A stretch of DNA of 64,000 bases, from the NCBI GenBank assembly GCA_019426215.1, contig CM033394.1, forward strand, positions 21,534,195 through 21,598,194, in the 5' to 3' direction. How positions within the stretch are numbered: the first letter of the stretch is position 1; each line of letters begins with the position of its first letter. The translations under genes were made by a program, and so were the position numbers. Under the pieces are notes generated by a model. The model was given only the letters and a program-made list of their open reading frames with translations. It was not told where the DNA came from and made no database searches. Positions 25,430 to 37,431 of this stretch are shown one piece after another. Source of the DNA: Buddleja alternifolia (Eukaryota > Streptophyta > Magnoliopsida > Lamiales > Scrophulariaceae).

Positions 25430-25822
25430 CAGTATACTAGGCAGAATGTAGAACAATTGATGTATTTCATATATCCTTCTACCACTAATTAATGTTAATA
25501 GTTTCCCATACCTAGTAATAACATGGTTATATGTTGTACTTAGTATACTAGGCAGATTGGAAAAACAATTGAAAGTGAATCCATCGCCAATTGACATATG
25601 ATTGGTTGAAATAGAACAGCACTAAAACATTTAAATTAATGTTTAGGATATATTTATAGATTAGCTCCCAATAAGATGCAATAAGAATTTAATTTAATTT
25701 ATGGTCCAAAAAGAATAGGTATACCGGACGAATATTGATTCGGTATACTCAGTATACCAGGCAGAATGATAGATATACCGGATGAATGGTTATCCAGTAT
25801 AGTCAGTATACTATGCAGAATG
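25430..25822 (+). repeat. Four dispersed copies of a 19-bp GTATAC motif
   Basis: CAGTATACTAGGCAGAATG (25430-25448) recurs as TAGTATACTAGGCAGATTG (25541-25559), CAGTATACCAGGCAGAATG (25750-25768) and CAGTATACTATGCAGAATG (25804-25822). The core GTATAC is palindromic. Related ATACCGGA words lie between them. They occupy the spacer between the F-box and GRF genes, upstream of the GRF start codon. Confidence 0.75.
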
Positions 25823-26196
25823 ATGAAGGCGGGAAATCCAAAAAAGTTTGAATAAAAAAGCGGGAAAAGAAGAAAAGCAGGTTTCTTGTATTATTCCCAG
25901 CATCTAGATTATTCCTATTATTCATTATCCAATATCCAACATTCCATTTTCCACAATATCCCTCTCTCTCCACGGCCCCTCTCTCTCTCTCTCTTCTCTT
26001 CCCCCATCTCCTTATTATTATTAAGTCCCAGTCCCAGTCCCAGCCCTCCGTCGGAAGACCCCCCCCCCCCCCGAAATTACTATTTACCATCTCTCTCGTC
26101 TCGGTATCAAATCACTGAATCCCCCCCCCCCGAAATTACTATTTACCGTCTCTCTCGTCTCTCTCCTCCCTCATCTCGGTATCAAATCACTGAATC

Positions 26197-26676
26197 ATGG
26201 AGGGATTTTGGTCACCTACTTGTAAGTGCGGGCGAGGCAGAATGATTATTCACCGTGCCGCACCGGATACAAAAAATCCAGGCCGCTACTTTTATCGATG
26301 TCCCGATTGGAAAAGACATACCGATTGTTATCTTTGGTGCGATGAATACCATGACGAAAATCCTCATATACCACAGCCAAGTTTTATGGACAATAACATC
26401 CGCCCAACGCAGACAGAGCAAGGTGCTTCGTCTAGTAAGGACAAGGGTTCCGCCACTGCTTGTCTGAGCTTTGATTCAGCCAGTGACCGGTCAACGGAAA
26501 AGAATATATGTATGACTGTTAGATTTGGCAAGCCACTGCAAACTGAATTGAGCCTAACTAGTAGGGGGTTCTCCCTAATGTGTTGTTTCATAATCGTTGC
26601 CTTGATTCTTCTTGCAATTTTCATATTTGTGGCCGGTCTATCAGTTGGACTGATCATTCATCAGTCTAGTATTTGA
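26197..26676 (+). CDS. GRF-type zinc-finger protein with C-terminal membrane segment
   Basis: An intact 159-residue frame. Residues 9-48 form a GRF zinc finger: Cys9, Cys11, Cys35 and Cys44, with CGRGR, the NPGRYFYRCP core and an aromatic/acidic end (CYLWCDEY). GRF fingers bind nucleic acid in several DNA-repair proteins. Small plant proteins with one GRF finger and a hydrophobic tail are common and mostly uncharacterised. Residues about 125-154 are strongly hydrophobic (CCFIIVALILLAIFIFVAGL), a likely single transmembrane anchor. The middle is serine- and threonine-rich. It is the only cargo gene of the MULE without an evident lesion. A leader with two near-identical poly-C/GAAATTACTATTTACC blocks precedes it (26062-26195). 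The last two thirds of the frame are duplicated downstream. Confidence 0.8.
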   Translation: MEGFWSPTCKCGRGRMIIHRAAPDTKNPGRYFYRCPDWKRHTDCYLWCDEYHDENPHIPQPSFMDNNIRPTQTEQGASSSKDKGSATACLSFDSASDRSTEKNICMTVRFGKPLQTELSLTSRGFSLMCCFIIVALILLAIFIFVAGLSVGLIIHQSSI

Positions 26677-27143
26677 GTGTAAAATCAGTAGTTTTCTTTC
26701 CTAGATTTTGTATATAGTTGTATGTCATCAGTATTTTATGTATATTGTTCAGATTATTCAGCCAAGTTTTATGGACAATAACGTCCGCCCAACGCAGACA
26801 GAGCAAGGTGCTTCGTCTAGTAAGGACAAGGGTTCCGCCACTGCTTGCCTTAGCTTTGATTCAGCCAGTGACCGGTCAACGGAAAAGAATATATGTATGA
26901 CTGTTAGATTTGGCAAGCCACTGCAAACTGAATTGAGCCTAACTAGTAGGGGGTTCTCCCTAATGTGTTGTTTCATAATCGTTGCCTTGATTCTTCTTGC
27001 AATTTTCATATTTGTGGCCGGTCTATCAGTTGGACTGATCATTCATCAGTCTAGTATTTGAGTGTAAAATCAGTAGTTTTCTTTCCTAGATTTTGTATAT
27101 AGTTGTATGTCATCAGTATTTTATGTATATTGTTCAGATTATT
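26374..27143 (+). repeat. 385-bp tandem duplication covering the end of the GRF gene
   Basis: The unit 26374-26758 is repeated as 26759-27143 with only a few differences (for example AACATC against AACGTC, and TGTCTGAGC against TGCCTTAGC). Each copy encodes the linker and membrane segment and 3' sequence, but the second lacks the zinc finger. The near identity points to a recent event. Confidence 0.9.
26759..27061 (+). pseudogene. Truncated duplicate of the GRF gene 3' end
   Basis: This is the second copy of the 385-bp unit. It keeps the frame for the linker and transmembrane segment, but has no zinc finger and no start codon of its own; an upstream in-frame ATG at 26708 is fortuitous. It could serve as an alternative 3' exon or be inert. 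Confidence 0.7.
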
Positions 27144-27477
27144 CAGATTCCCCTGCCTAATTTTGCCACATGCTTCGCCGCATAACCATAACTTGCAAAA
27201 AATCTCCAATTTAACAGATCAAGATCAAGACACATGCAAACGAGCATTTAACATAATTTAAAAACAACACCCCTAAAAATTGAACATATTCAGTACAACC
27301 TTATATGATTGAAAAAACACAACAATATATGATTGAAAAAATACAACATTATAGTTCCCACCAGATGGATTTGAGAAACAATTATTGATTAATCCATCCT
27401 AGTTTTATACCACCTATTAATCAAATTATTAAAAAATAAGGAAATAAAAAATCATACATCTCCATAGCTCAATTTAT
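27144..27477. other. Spacer between convergent GRF and transposase genes
   Basis: AT-rich sequence between the 3' ends of the plus-strand GRF gene and the minus-strand transposase. No coding signal. It presumably holds both polyadenylation regions. Confidence 0.4.
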
Positions 27478-30085
27478 TTAGAACTTTCTTGGATCTTTTT
27501 GTCTCTTTGACTTCTTCCAAACCTTCTGTCCACCTACGTCCATTCTAACAGACTGAGGCACTCCAGGCCTTTTCGTGTAGTCCGGAGGTACCACCCGAAT
27601 GGCCTTTACTTCATCAGGTATGATCCAAGTGGGTTGATTAGGAACGGGGTATATGGTTCGGGAATAAGCCAATGCCCATAGTTCCTTCAAGTAGTACTTC
27701 GAGCATAAAGAGACCAATTCTGCGTCATTACCAGAAAATGGTCAATGTCGAAAACTCGGCAACTACATTTTTTCTTCTGAAGGTCAACAATGAAAATTTC
27801 TTCCTAATCCAAAGCCCCCGTGCGATTGACCATATACTCACCAGCAAACTTATTAAGTTCTTTAGCTATATAGAACTGGCACTGGCGTTTCCTTGCATGC
27901 AATGTGCTTTCAGCTTCTGGAGTTAGGAATTGTGACGATCCACCCTCACAAGATTCGTTGCAGTGCTTATTGAACCACCGACATATCAAGTTCACAATCT
28001 CATCCAACAAAAGAATCAGAGGAAATGATCGAGCACCAACCAAGGCAGCATTAATTGACTCAACTCCGTTGGAAGTCAAAATGTTGTATCGTGAACATTC
28101 AAAGTAGCACCTGACCCAACACTCCTTTATAAGGAGTAGATCTCGCATATACTCGTGAAACTTGACGCATGTACGAGGTTGCCTTCTTGTTAAGTCAACA
28201 AAATATTTTCCAAACTCTTGAACAGTGTATGCTTCAGGGCAAGCCGTGAACTTCCCCAACACGCTTTTGCGATGTTCATTTTTCTATTTACCCCTCCCAG
28301 TATTAACGCGAGTCCTAATATTTTGAGAAATATGATAAGCACAGAATCCATGTGAAGCCTTGGGATACACTATCGGAACTGTATTTATGATGCTTCCATT
28401 TCTATCTAAAATGATGACCAAATCTTTAGAATCGGGTTTCACCTCGCTAAGCTTGTCCAAGAACCAAGACCATGATGCATCGCATTCACTTTTAACTACA
28501 CCAAAAGCAAGAGGATATTGATGTTTGTTGCCGTCTTGTGCAGTACAAACTAATAATACACCTTTATACTTGGTCTTTAAATGCGTTCCGTCAATAATGA
28601 TTACCTTCCTCATGGCCTTAAATCCTTCGATGCATGCTCCCAATGCAAAGAATAAAGACACAAACTTGTCATCCACATCTGTACATATGTCAGTAACTGT
28701 ACCGGGATTCACCTTCATCAGCATATACAAATAACTCGGAAGAAAACCATAACTTTCCTCCGGGTCACCCCTGATAATACTTCTCGCTAGATGTTTACCC
28801 CGCAGGGCTTTGGAGTAAGAAATATGAAGGCCCTGATTTACCATCATTTGAACTATTGCCTTTGGCGACGAAGAGTTAGGTGCCCGACGTGCCATTTGTT
28901 GGGCGTAGTAGCCGACTCTTTAAACAGTCTTATATTGTATCTTGTCAAGTTATTTAATAAAATGCATATTCTTCTTTATCTTATCATTATATGCAATTAG
29001 ATAAAGTCCCCTAGATCACTCTTAAGCTATGAGATGTGTTTGGTATCGGGGATGCCAATCATGAAATACATCTCTAAGGTTGTGGTCTTAAAGATGTTCC
29101 AAGTCATAGAATCATTGAGATAAGGATATCAATGACTCATAAAGACTTGCACGTACAATGCACACTCTTGGAGAGTGTATCCTATTCCATGGATACTGAT
29201 ACGGTGTACATCAGTGCATGTATGTGGGTTCTCGTTGGGATCAAATAAACTGAACAACCCCGCCGAGATTCCATATTGGAGTCAATGTCGAATTTGGAAT
29301 CTCCTCGGTTACGTAGGCATAAGATTGGTCCTCATGACTTGAGGCACCATTGGTCATCTCGTGCATCGCTCACTGTACTTAGATTTGTCACACGATTCCA
29401 GGTGAGTCATAAAGTGGGGCATATTGGGTCCAGTCTGGTTATGTACGGAGGCGCGTGAGTGCCAAGAGAGAATCCATCACTGATCATTAGCATCGGCGCA
29501 TATCCTATGTACTTCACAGTGTATTGACCATGGGAACCTCCGGCCGGAGTAGTATCAATAAGGAGGCGCAGTGTTTCCTCGCTCGATTGATAAATTGGTC
29601 AATGTCACTTAGATCGATATACATAGAATCGAGTTACTGGGATTTCGACTGACATCCAAGTCCTAGATTCGATCGGGATATTTGATGGAAGGATTTTACT
29701 TATGCGAAAATCGTAATGCGGAAAGGTCACCTAATAATCGTTCATGGCTAGGTCTTCTTGGCGCGTGGCTAGTACTAACCTTGATTTGTAGGAATCATGA
29801 ATTAATCGGTAATTAATTCTTGGTCGGATTAAAATACTTGGAATAATTAAATCTAGCAATGAAAATTGAAAAAGGTACAACGGGGTTGTGTTCCTACTAC
29901 TAGTACATGAACGAACCTACAATGGGGTTACACACTTACTCAAGAAAGTTCAATTACTATGTGAATATTAATCCGATTTAGGATTAAAGTGAAATTGATT
30001 AATGAGATTAATTGATTAAGTGGAAGACATTTTAATTAGTAGGCTTGGGAAAATAATTTTTCTATTAATTAATCTTCGAGATTAA

Positions 30086-31710
30086 TGACACGAAAAATCC
30101 TTACGTGTATTAAACAGCAAGTGGACTGGTCGTGTGTAGTAATAAAGTGGACTTTAAGTCCGAGTTATCGATCCCACAGAGACAAGATTATTTAAAGCTA
30201 GGAATTTAAAAGCAATTAAAATTGAATTAAAAGATTGTGATTAATTTACAATAAAAATGTAAAAACGAGACTTAGCAAATAAATTTAGATTCTTATGAGA
30301 TAAACAACTAAGGCACATGTTTCAACCAAATTTACTTGTTAATATAAATATGAATTATTCTTCGTATTATTAGACTACTATTGCTTTGGTGAAAATTCCT
30401 TAATTAATTACTACCCGATGTCTCGGCTGTAATAATCCTATGATAAATTGACAGTTCTCTAAATATGTCTATCCGAGAATTTAATCAATAATCATGCATT
30501 CAAGTTCTAGAATTTCCCCGAATAAATCCGGCTAACTGCACCCGGGAATCTCTACCTATCTCTAGGGGCAATTCCCTATTTTTTACGGATGATGTGATGA
30601 TTTCTTTGAACCCTAACTTATATTCTTTCAAACTATTAAGTTAGGCAATATGACAAACATATGGCGATCAAACATATGCAAGTAATTACGCACAAAATCA
30701 AAACACAAAGCAATTGTAGAATTAATACGAAGAATAATATCATATATATATACTCATAACTTTGGCCTTCACATGGCCCTAGTTAAGGGAAAATTAGTTC
30801 ATAATTGAAATTGGGAAAACAATAAAAACATAGAATTACTCATAGATAAAGATGAATATCAAACTAAGAAACTCCCTATTTTGGATTGATGATCGATTCT
30901 TGATTGGAAGCTTGAATCCCTCCTTTTCCTCTTCTTAGCTCTTCAAGTATGATGATAGGATGACTCAAAACCAAGAGAATGCTCCCCCAAACCCCTGAAT
31001 TTTCGTCCTCACACTCTCAAAGGATGATTTTTTGATGATCTCAAGTGAGCTCCCCACTCCCCTTTAAATACCCAAAAATCCACCTACCAAGAATTTGAGC
31101 TACCCTTCTCTTTCTTTCCTCCTACCAAGAATTTCTACCTACCAAGAATTTGCACCTACCATTCTCTTGTTTTCCACCTAACAAGAATTTCCACCTACCA
31201 AGAATTTGCATCTACCATTCTCTTGTTTTCCACCTAACAAGAACATGAGCTGCCACTTTCGTATTTTCCAGCGCAGGGATAGTGTTTTATTCATAATCGT
31301 CTCCACAGATCTCCGAATTGGATGATTCAAGTACCCATGTAAATATAAGACATAGATCTAAAACTTTGTAGAAGGACACTTCATCCAATTCTGTCTCTAA
31401 AAATATCAAAATGGCGTTCCAACGTGGAGGTTGTTTCTGATTTGGCGCCCAGGTGTGCGGAAATGGTAGTAAAACATGATTTTGGCTAACTCCAACTTAT
31501 TTTTTGCTTGTTTGGTCGTGGAGGTGTGAAACATCTTGGCGTAAACTTATTTTATACATCATTTTTCCACCCTTTCTTCAATTGTATCCACTTAAGGCCT
31601 GAAATCACTTAATGCACGAATTAAACGCACAAGTGACAAAATCAAGTGATAAATGAACCTAAAACATAAACGCAAAGGGGCTTAAAAACACGTAAAAATG
31701 ACTCCTATCA
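30086..31710 (-). repeat. 3' LTR of the Athila element
   Basis: On plus it runs TGACACGAAAAATCC to ACTCCTATCA, so on minus it starts TGATAGGAGTCATTTTTACG. It pairs with 38894-40519. It is flanked on its outer side by ATTAA and on its inner side by the polypurine tract. Confidence 0.95.
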
Positions 31711-31727
31711 ACTCCCCCAAACTTATC
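31711..31727 (-). other. Polypurine tract of the Athila element
   Basis: On minus it reads GATAAGTTTGGGGGAGT directly before the 3' LTR start TGATAGG. It primes plus-strand synthesis. Confidence 0.75.
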
Positions 31728-33354
31728 ATTTGCTCGACCTCGAGCAATAAAAGTTCTAGGCATGAAAAACATCATCAACCAAAAGGAGAAAACAAAAACA
31801 ACAAACGAACTCACTTTCGTGGAGTAAACGATTGCACTTAGCATGTGCAACAAGCCTTTAAACCTTTGAGTTACCTCAAAGGACGAGTTATAGTCTCGTG
31901 AGGGTTTGCAGAAGATATACCCACAAAATCTAACAAACTTTCAATCCCAACCAAATGAATACATCTCAACATAATTAACATGAATAAATGGCACAAAATC
32001 ATCCTTTTATAGCTCACAAATATATATACATATCAACTACTTTTGCTCATGTGACACCAATACTCGAAAAGACTCCATAGGGTGTAGTGAAAATAAATCT
32101 AAGGTATTATAGTCGAAAGGCATCCTTACCAAATTTTGGACATTAATCCCATATCTATCAACTTTTGATCAAACACAAAGCATAAGAATCATAGAAAATC
32201 TCATAGCCATTCAAACTTTCAATTCATATGAAACTTTCCAATTAACTTCATTAAGGCTAGATCATGTGCAATGTTTTATTCCATTAGGCTTTCTATGACA
32301 CCCATGTAACAAGTTTTAGATCAATGACTCCCAAACTAGATAGTTTTGGGGCATTAAGTGTAAAGACACTCCTAAGGATTTAATCACTCGAGTGTCAAAG
32401 GCCACGAAATAAAACTAGATCTTTTAAACAATTCGCTTCTTTTTGGCTTGAGTTTAGCTCAAATTAGCATAATAGTACAGTATATAGGCATGAAACTTTT
32501 CACCTCCAGTACATATTAGCCTGACCACTTGTGGTCATACCAAACTTCAACCTTTTTAATTCATTGTTTAGCATAAAAAAATTACTACTCAACTTATAAC
32601 CTTATGAAAAATCTAAGTTAATTTTTTCGGGAAAAACTCCTTAAGTGTCTCAAGATGGTTATCCTCTCAACTCCTCTACCCTCGATTTATTGTGCAATGT
32701 GAATCATCTAAGAAATCAATCCTAGTCTAGGGTCTCCATGAGCAATTTCAAAGATATATATGTTCCATTAAATTCAAATTATTTCAAGAAATCATGCCAT
32801 TTTTTTTTCAAGTTAATCAATTTTAATGCATCAATTGGAAAGATAAAAAAATAAATAAAAATTTATACTTGATTTTCTCAACAAAGAAGTATTTAAACAT
32901 GATATCATACAAACTTTCCCCCAAACTCAAGCTAAAAATTAGCATTGCATTTTCAATGTTCAAAATAAGCACTCTTCTACCCCCAAACTCAAATCCAACA
33001 TTGTCCTCAATGTTGTTACAACAAGTATACGTAATGGTAAAAGAACACTTACAACCAAGGATGTTGAAAAACATCCTTTAACTTCCAATGCATCGTTACA
33101 AAGCTTCTTCTCCTCTCGAGTAAAATAAGCATCTCTAAACATGGGGTCCAAATGTCTATCATATCTAACACTTCAACTTTTCAAACCATCAAGCATACGA
33201 AAACATACATGCCAAAAGTGCATGTTTGAACATAAACATAAACAAACAAACTAAACAAACAAAAACAAAATAAAAAAAAAAAAAACTTACAAACTTGGGT
33301 TGCCTCCCAAGAAGCGCTTGTTTATAGTCAATAGCTCGACTATTCAGGATCGAC
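31728..33354 (-). other. Non-coding 3' spacer of the Athila element
   Basis: About 1.6 kb between integrase and the polypurine tract. In some Athila elements an envelope-like gene sits here; this copy has only short frames on both strands, none recognisable. The sequence is AT-rich with many CTCAAGCTAAAAATT-like words. Confidence 0.6.
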
Positions 33355-36300
33355 TTAAGTCGATGGTTCTCGGAGCTTGACAGATAATGTGCCTGCGCTC
33401 CAGTCAGTGCCCGAGTAGTGTTTCAGCCTATGTCCATTGGTTAAAAATACTTGTCCATCCTCAGTGATAAGCTCCACAGCTCCGGAAGAATACACTCGGG
33501 TGACTCGAAAGGGTCCCGACCAACGCGATTTGAGCTTGCCTGGGAAGAGCTTGAGTCTAGAGTTGTACATAAGAACTTTCTCACCTTCCTCGAATTCCCG
33601 GGGTAGAATATGCTTGTCGTGCCACTTCTTGGTCCGTTCTTTGTACAGTTTTGCATTCTCGTATGCTTCATGTCTCCACTCCTCGAGCTCATTCAGTTGA
33701 AGCAACCTCTTATTACCTATAACACTTGTATCGAAATTCAGGAATTTGATAGCCCAATAAGCACGATGTTCAAGTTCGACAGGTAAATGACAAGCTTTTC
33801 CAAACACAAGACGATATGGGAACATGCCAATAGGGGTTTTAAAAGCAGTACGGTAAGCCCACAATGCATCATCTAATTTCAAAGACCAATCAGTTCGATG
33901 GCTATTTACCGTTTTTTCTAAAATCCGTTTAATTTCCCTATTAGACACTTCGACTTACCCACTAGTTTGAGGGTGGTAAGGGGTCAAGATTTTATGCTTA
34001 ACACCATATTTGTTCAACAAGTTTTCAAATTGCTTGTTACGAAAATGTGTGCCTCCATCACTTATAATTGCTCTCGGGGTTCCAAATCGTGCAAAAATAT
34101 GTTTTCTCAGAAATCTAAGAACAACCCTAGCATCATTAGTTTGCAAAGCCTCAGCTTCGACCCATTTAGACACATAATCAACAGCGACTAGAATATAGCT
34201 ATTGGAACAAGAACTAGGGAAAGGTCCCATAAAATCTATACCCCACACATCAAATAATTCACATTCAAGCACATTATTCATAGGCATTTCATGTCGTCTA
34301 GAGATATTACCTACACTTTGGCATCTATCACATTTTTGAACATAAGCGTGTGCATCTTTAAATAAAGTAGGCCAGAAAAAACCTGATTGCAGAACCTTGG
34401 CAGCAGTCTTGGATGGGCCAAAGTGGCCACCTATCACCATGTCATGGCAATGAGCCAAGACGGAGGTCATTTCTTCCTCGGGTACACAACGCCTGATAAT
34501 TCCCTCGACACCAATTTTAAACAAGTAGGGCTCTTCCCACAGATAGTGCCTAACATCTTTCAAAAACTTCTTTCTTTGGTGAAATGTCAAATCAGGGGGT
34601 AAAATTCCAGCAACTATATAGTTAGCATAATCAGCATACCAGGGGATTGAAATAGAAGAAAGAGTAAAAAGCTATTCATCGGGGAATTCATCTCCTATTG
34701 GGGTCTCATCCATTTTCTTATCCACTAATTCTAGTCTAGATAGGTGATCAGCTACTACATTTTCAGATCCTTTTTTATCTTTTATTTCTAAGTCAAACTC
34801 TTGTAGTAATAAGATCCACCTGAGTAGTCTAGGTTTTGCGTCTTTTTTAGCAAGCAAGTATTTCAAGGCCGAGTGATCAGTGTATACTATTACTTTGTTA
34901 AGCACAAGATAGGAGTGAAATTTGTCAAAAGCAAAAATGACAGCTAAAAGCTCTTTTTCAGTCGTAGCATAATTGAGTTGGGCCTCATTTAAGGTACGAC
35001 TAGCATAGTAAATAGTATGAAAGATTTTACCCTTCCTTTGACCTAGTACAGCTCCAACGGCAATGTCGCTCGCATCGCACATCAACTCGAATGGTAGGCT
35101 CCAATCTGGGGCGGACATCACAGGTGATGAGATTAATTTCTCCTTCAGGGTGAGGAAGGCCTGCATGCATGCATCATTAAAGTCAAACACTGCATTTTTC
35201 ATGGTCAAGTTAGACAGGGGTTTAGCAATTTTAGAAAAATTTGAAATAAAACGCCTGTAAAACCCGGCATGTCCCAAAAAGCTTCTCACGGCTTTGACCG
35301 TGGTGGGTGGTGGAAGATTAGCTATCACTTCAATTTTCGCTCTATCCACCTCAATCCCCTTGTGGGAGATCTTATGACCCAGAACAATTCCTTCTTGTAC
35401 CATGAAATGACACTTTTCCCAATTTAAGACTAGATCAGTCTCCTCACACCTCTGCAAAACTAAGGTTAGATTGTGCAAACATCTATCATATGTAGAGCCA
35501 AAAACAGAAAAATCATCCATGAAGATTTCAAGAAATTGCTCGACCATGTCATGAAATATAGCCATCATGCATCTTTGAAAAGTAGCAGGTGCATTACATA
35601 AGCCAAAAGGCATACGCCTATAAGCAAAAGTGCCGTAAGGACAAGTGAAAGTAGTTTTCTCTTGATCCTCGGGTGTAATAGCAATTTGGTTATAGCCGGA
35701 GTACCCATCCAAAAAACAGTAATATTCATGCCCGGTTAATCTTTCTAACATTTGATCGATAAAGGGGAGGGGAAAGTGGTCTTTTCGGGTATATTCATTC
35801 AATTTACGATAGTCTATGCAAACCCTAAAACCAGTGAAAATTCTAGATTGAATTAACTCATTATTGTCATTACGAACTACTGTCGTACCTCCTTTCTTGG
35901 GCACTACCTGCGTTGGACTTACCCATGGACTATCAGAGATAGGGAAGATAATGCCGGCATCGAGTAACTTGATTATCTCTTTCTTCACCACTTCTTGAAT
36001 TTGAGGATTAGACCTCCTTTGTGGTTGTATAGTGGGCCTTGAGCTTTTTTCCATTAAAATCTTATGCATGCAGATGGCTGGGCTAATCCCCTTGATATCA
36101 GCAATCTTCCATCCAAAGGTTTTTTTGTGATCTCTCAACACCTCCAGTAACCTTGCTTCTTGTTGATCTGTAAGAGAAGAAGAAATGATGAGTGGCAAGG
36201 TTTCATCGTCATTTAAATAAACATATTTAAGATGAGAGGGTAGAGTTTTTAGGTCAAGAGTTGGTGGCTCTTCAATAGATGGTTTGGAGTGGCTAGACAG

Positions 36301-37431
36301 TGGGCTATCCAACTTCTCAAATTTCTTCGTGGGGTATTGCGCACGCCTCTCTAAGCTATGAACAACTTCCAGTTGTTTATCACTGGCCGACTCAACATCC
36401 GTGGAGTTCATTATGCATACCTCAAGTGGATCATCAGAGATGTTTTCCTGAAAGTGCTCAATAATCAAAGGATCAAAAGCATCTATTCTTAAACATGACG
36501 CATCATCACCAACATGCTTCATAACCTTGTATACGTCAAAAGTAACTCTCTCCTCACCCACATTCAAAGTTAACTTACCATTGGCTATGTCGATCATAGC
36601 TTTACCTGTGGCTAGGAAGGGTCTTCCTAGGATGAGAGGAACTTCAACATCTTCTTCCATCTCCAGAACCACGAAGTCCACCGGGAAGTAAAACTTGTCA
36701 ACTTGCACGATGACATCCTCTATGATTCCCTTCGGGTGTTTGATTGATCGATCTGCAAGTTGGAGGCTCATCGAGGTTGGCTTTGGATTCCCCAAACCCA
36801 ATTTCTGGAACAACGAGTAAGGAAGAAGATTTATGCTGGCGCCCGAATCACATAGCACTCGGTCGAATTTGAGTTGCCCAATAGTGCAAGGAATTGTGAG
36901 GCTCCCTGGATCCTTGAGTTTCTGTGGCAACTTGTTCAACACCACTGCTGAGCATGCTTCAGTCAAGCACACCGTTCCATTACCTTCCCACTTCTGCTTA
37001 TTGGATAGAATATCCTTGAAGAACTTGATGTAATTGGGCATCTGCAAAATCGCATCAATAAAAGGAATATTAATTCGAACTTCTCGAAGAATTTCTAAAA
37101 TCCTAAGAAAACTCTTATCCATATCTTTCTTATTCTTTTTATGTGCTAGGGGGAAAGGGAGACGTATTTCAATAGGATTAGACAAAGAAGGAGTCAAAGT
37201 TTCAGAAGACGCCCTGTCTGCCTGTGAAGTACGGACTTGATCCTGCCCCAAGTACGTACTTGAGCTGTGTGAAGTACTTACTTGGTTCTGGTCAAGTACG
37301 TACTTGGGAGACAGATTTGAATTTTCAAGTTTATCAAAAGTTTGAACATTGTCCTCTTCAAGTGCGGACTTGGACTGCTTGGGAGGTGCACTTTTCAATT
37401 CTTTGCCACTTCTCAGAGCGATGGCATGGCA
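33355..37431 (-). pseudogene. Athila pol: protease, reverse transcriptase, RNase H, integrase
   Basis: One continuous minus-strand frame with in-frame stops at 34672-34674 (TAG) and 33955-33957 (TAA). In order: aspartic protease (VLCDSGASINLLPYSLF), RT (YRRMPFGLCNAPATF, then the catalytic FMDDFSVFG), RNase H (ELMCDASDIAVGAVLGQ, YTDHSALKYLL), then integrase with the zinc-binding [11 protein letters not shown]...CDRCQ pattern and the DDE core ([21 protein letters not shown], and the Glu region after the second stop). The second stop lies in the conserved HPQTSG-x-VEVSNRE block, where Gln is the rule. The enzymes would act in virus-like particles and on nuclear DNA. Domains are otherwise well kept, which fits the young age. 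Confidence 0.93.
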
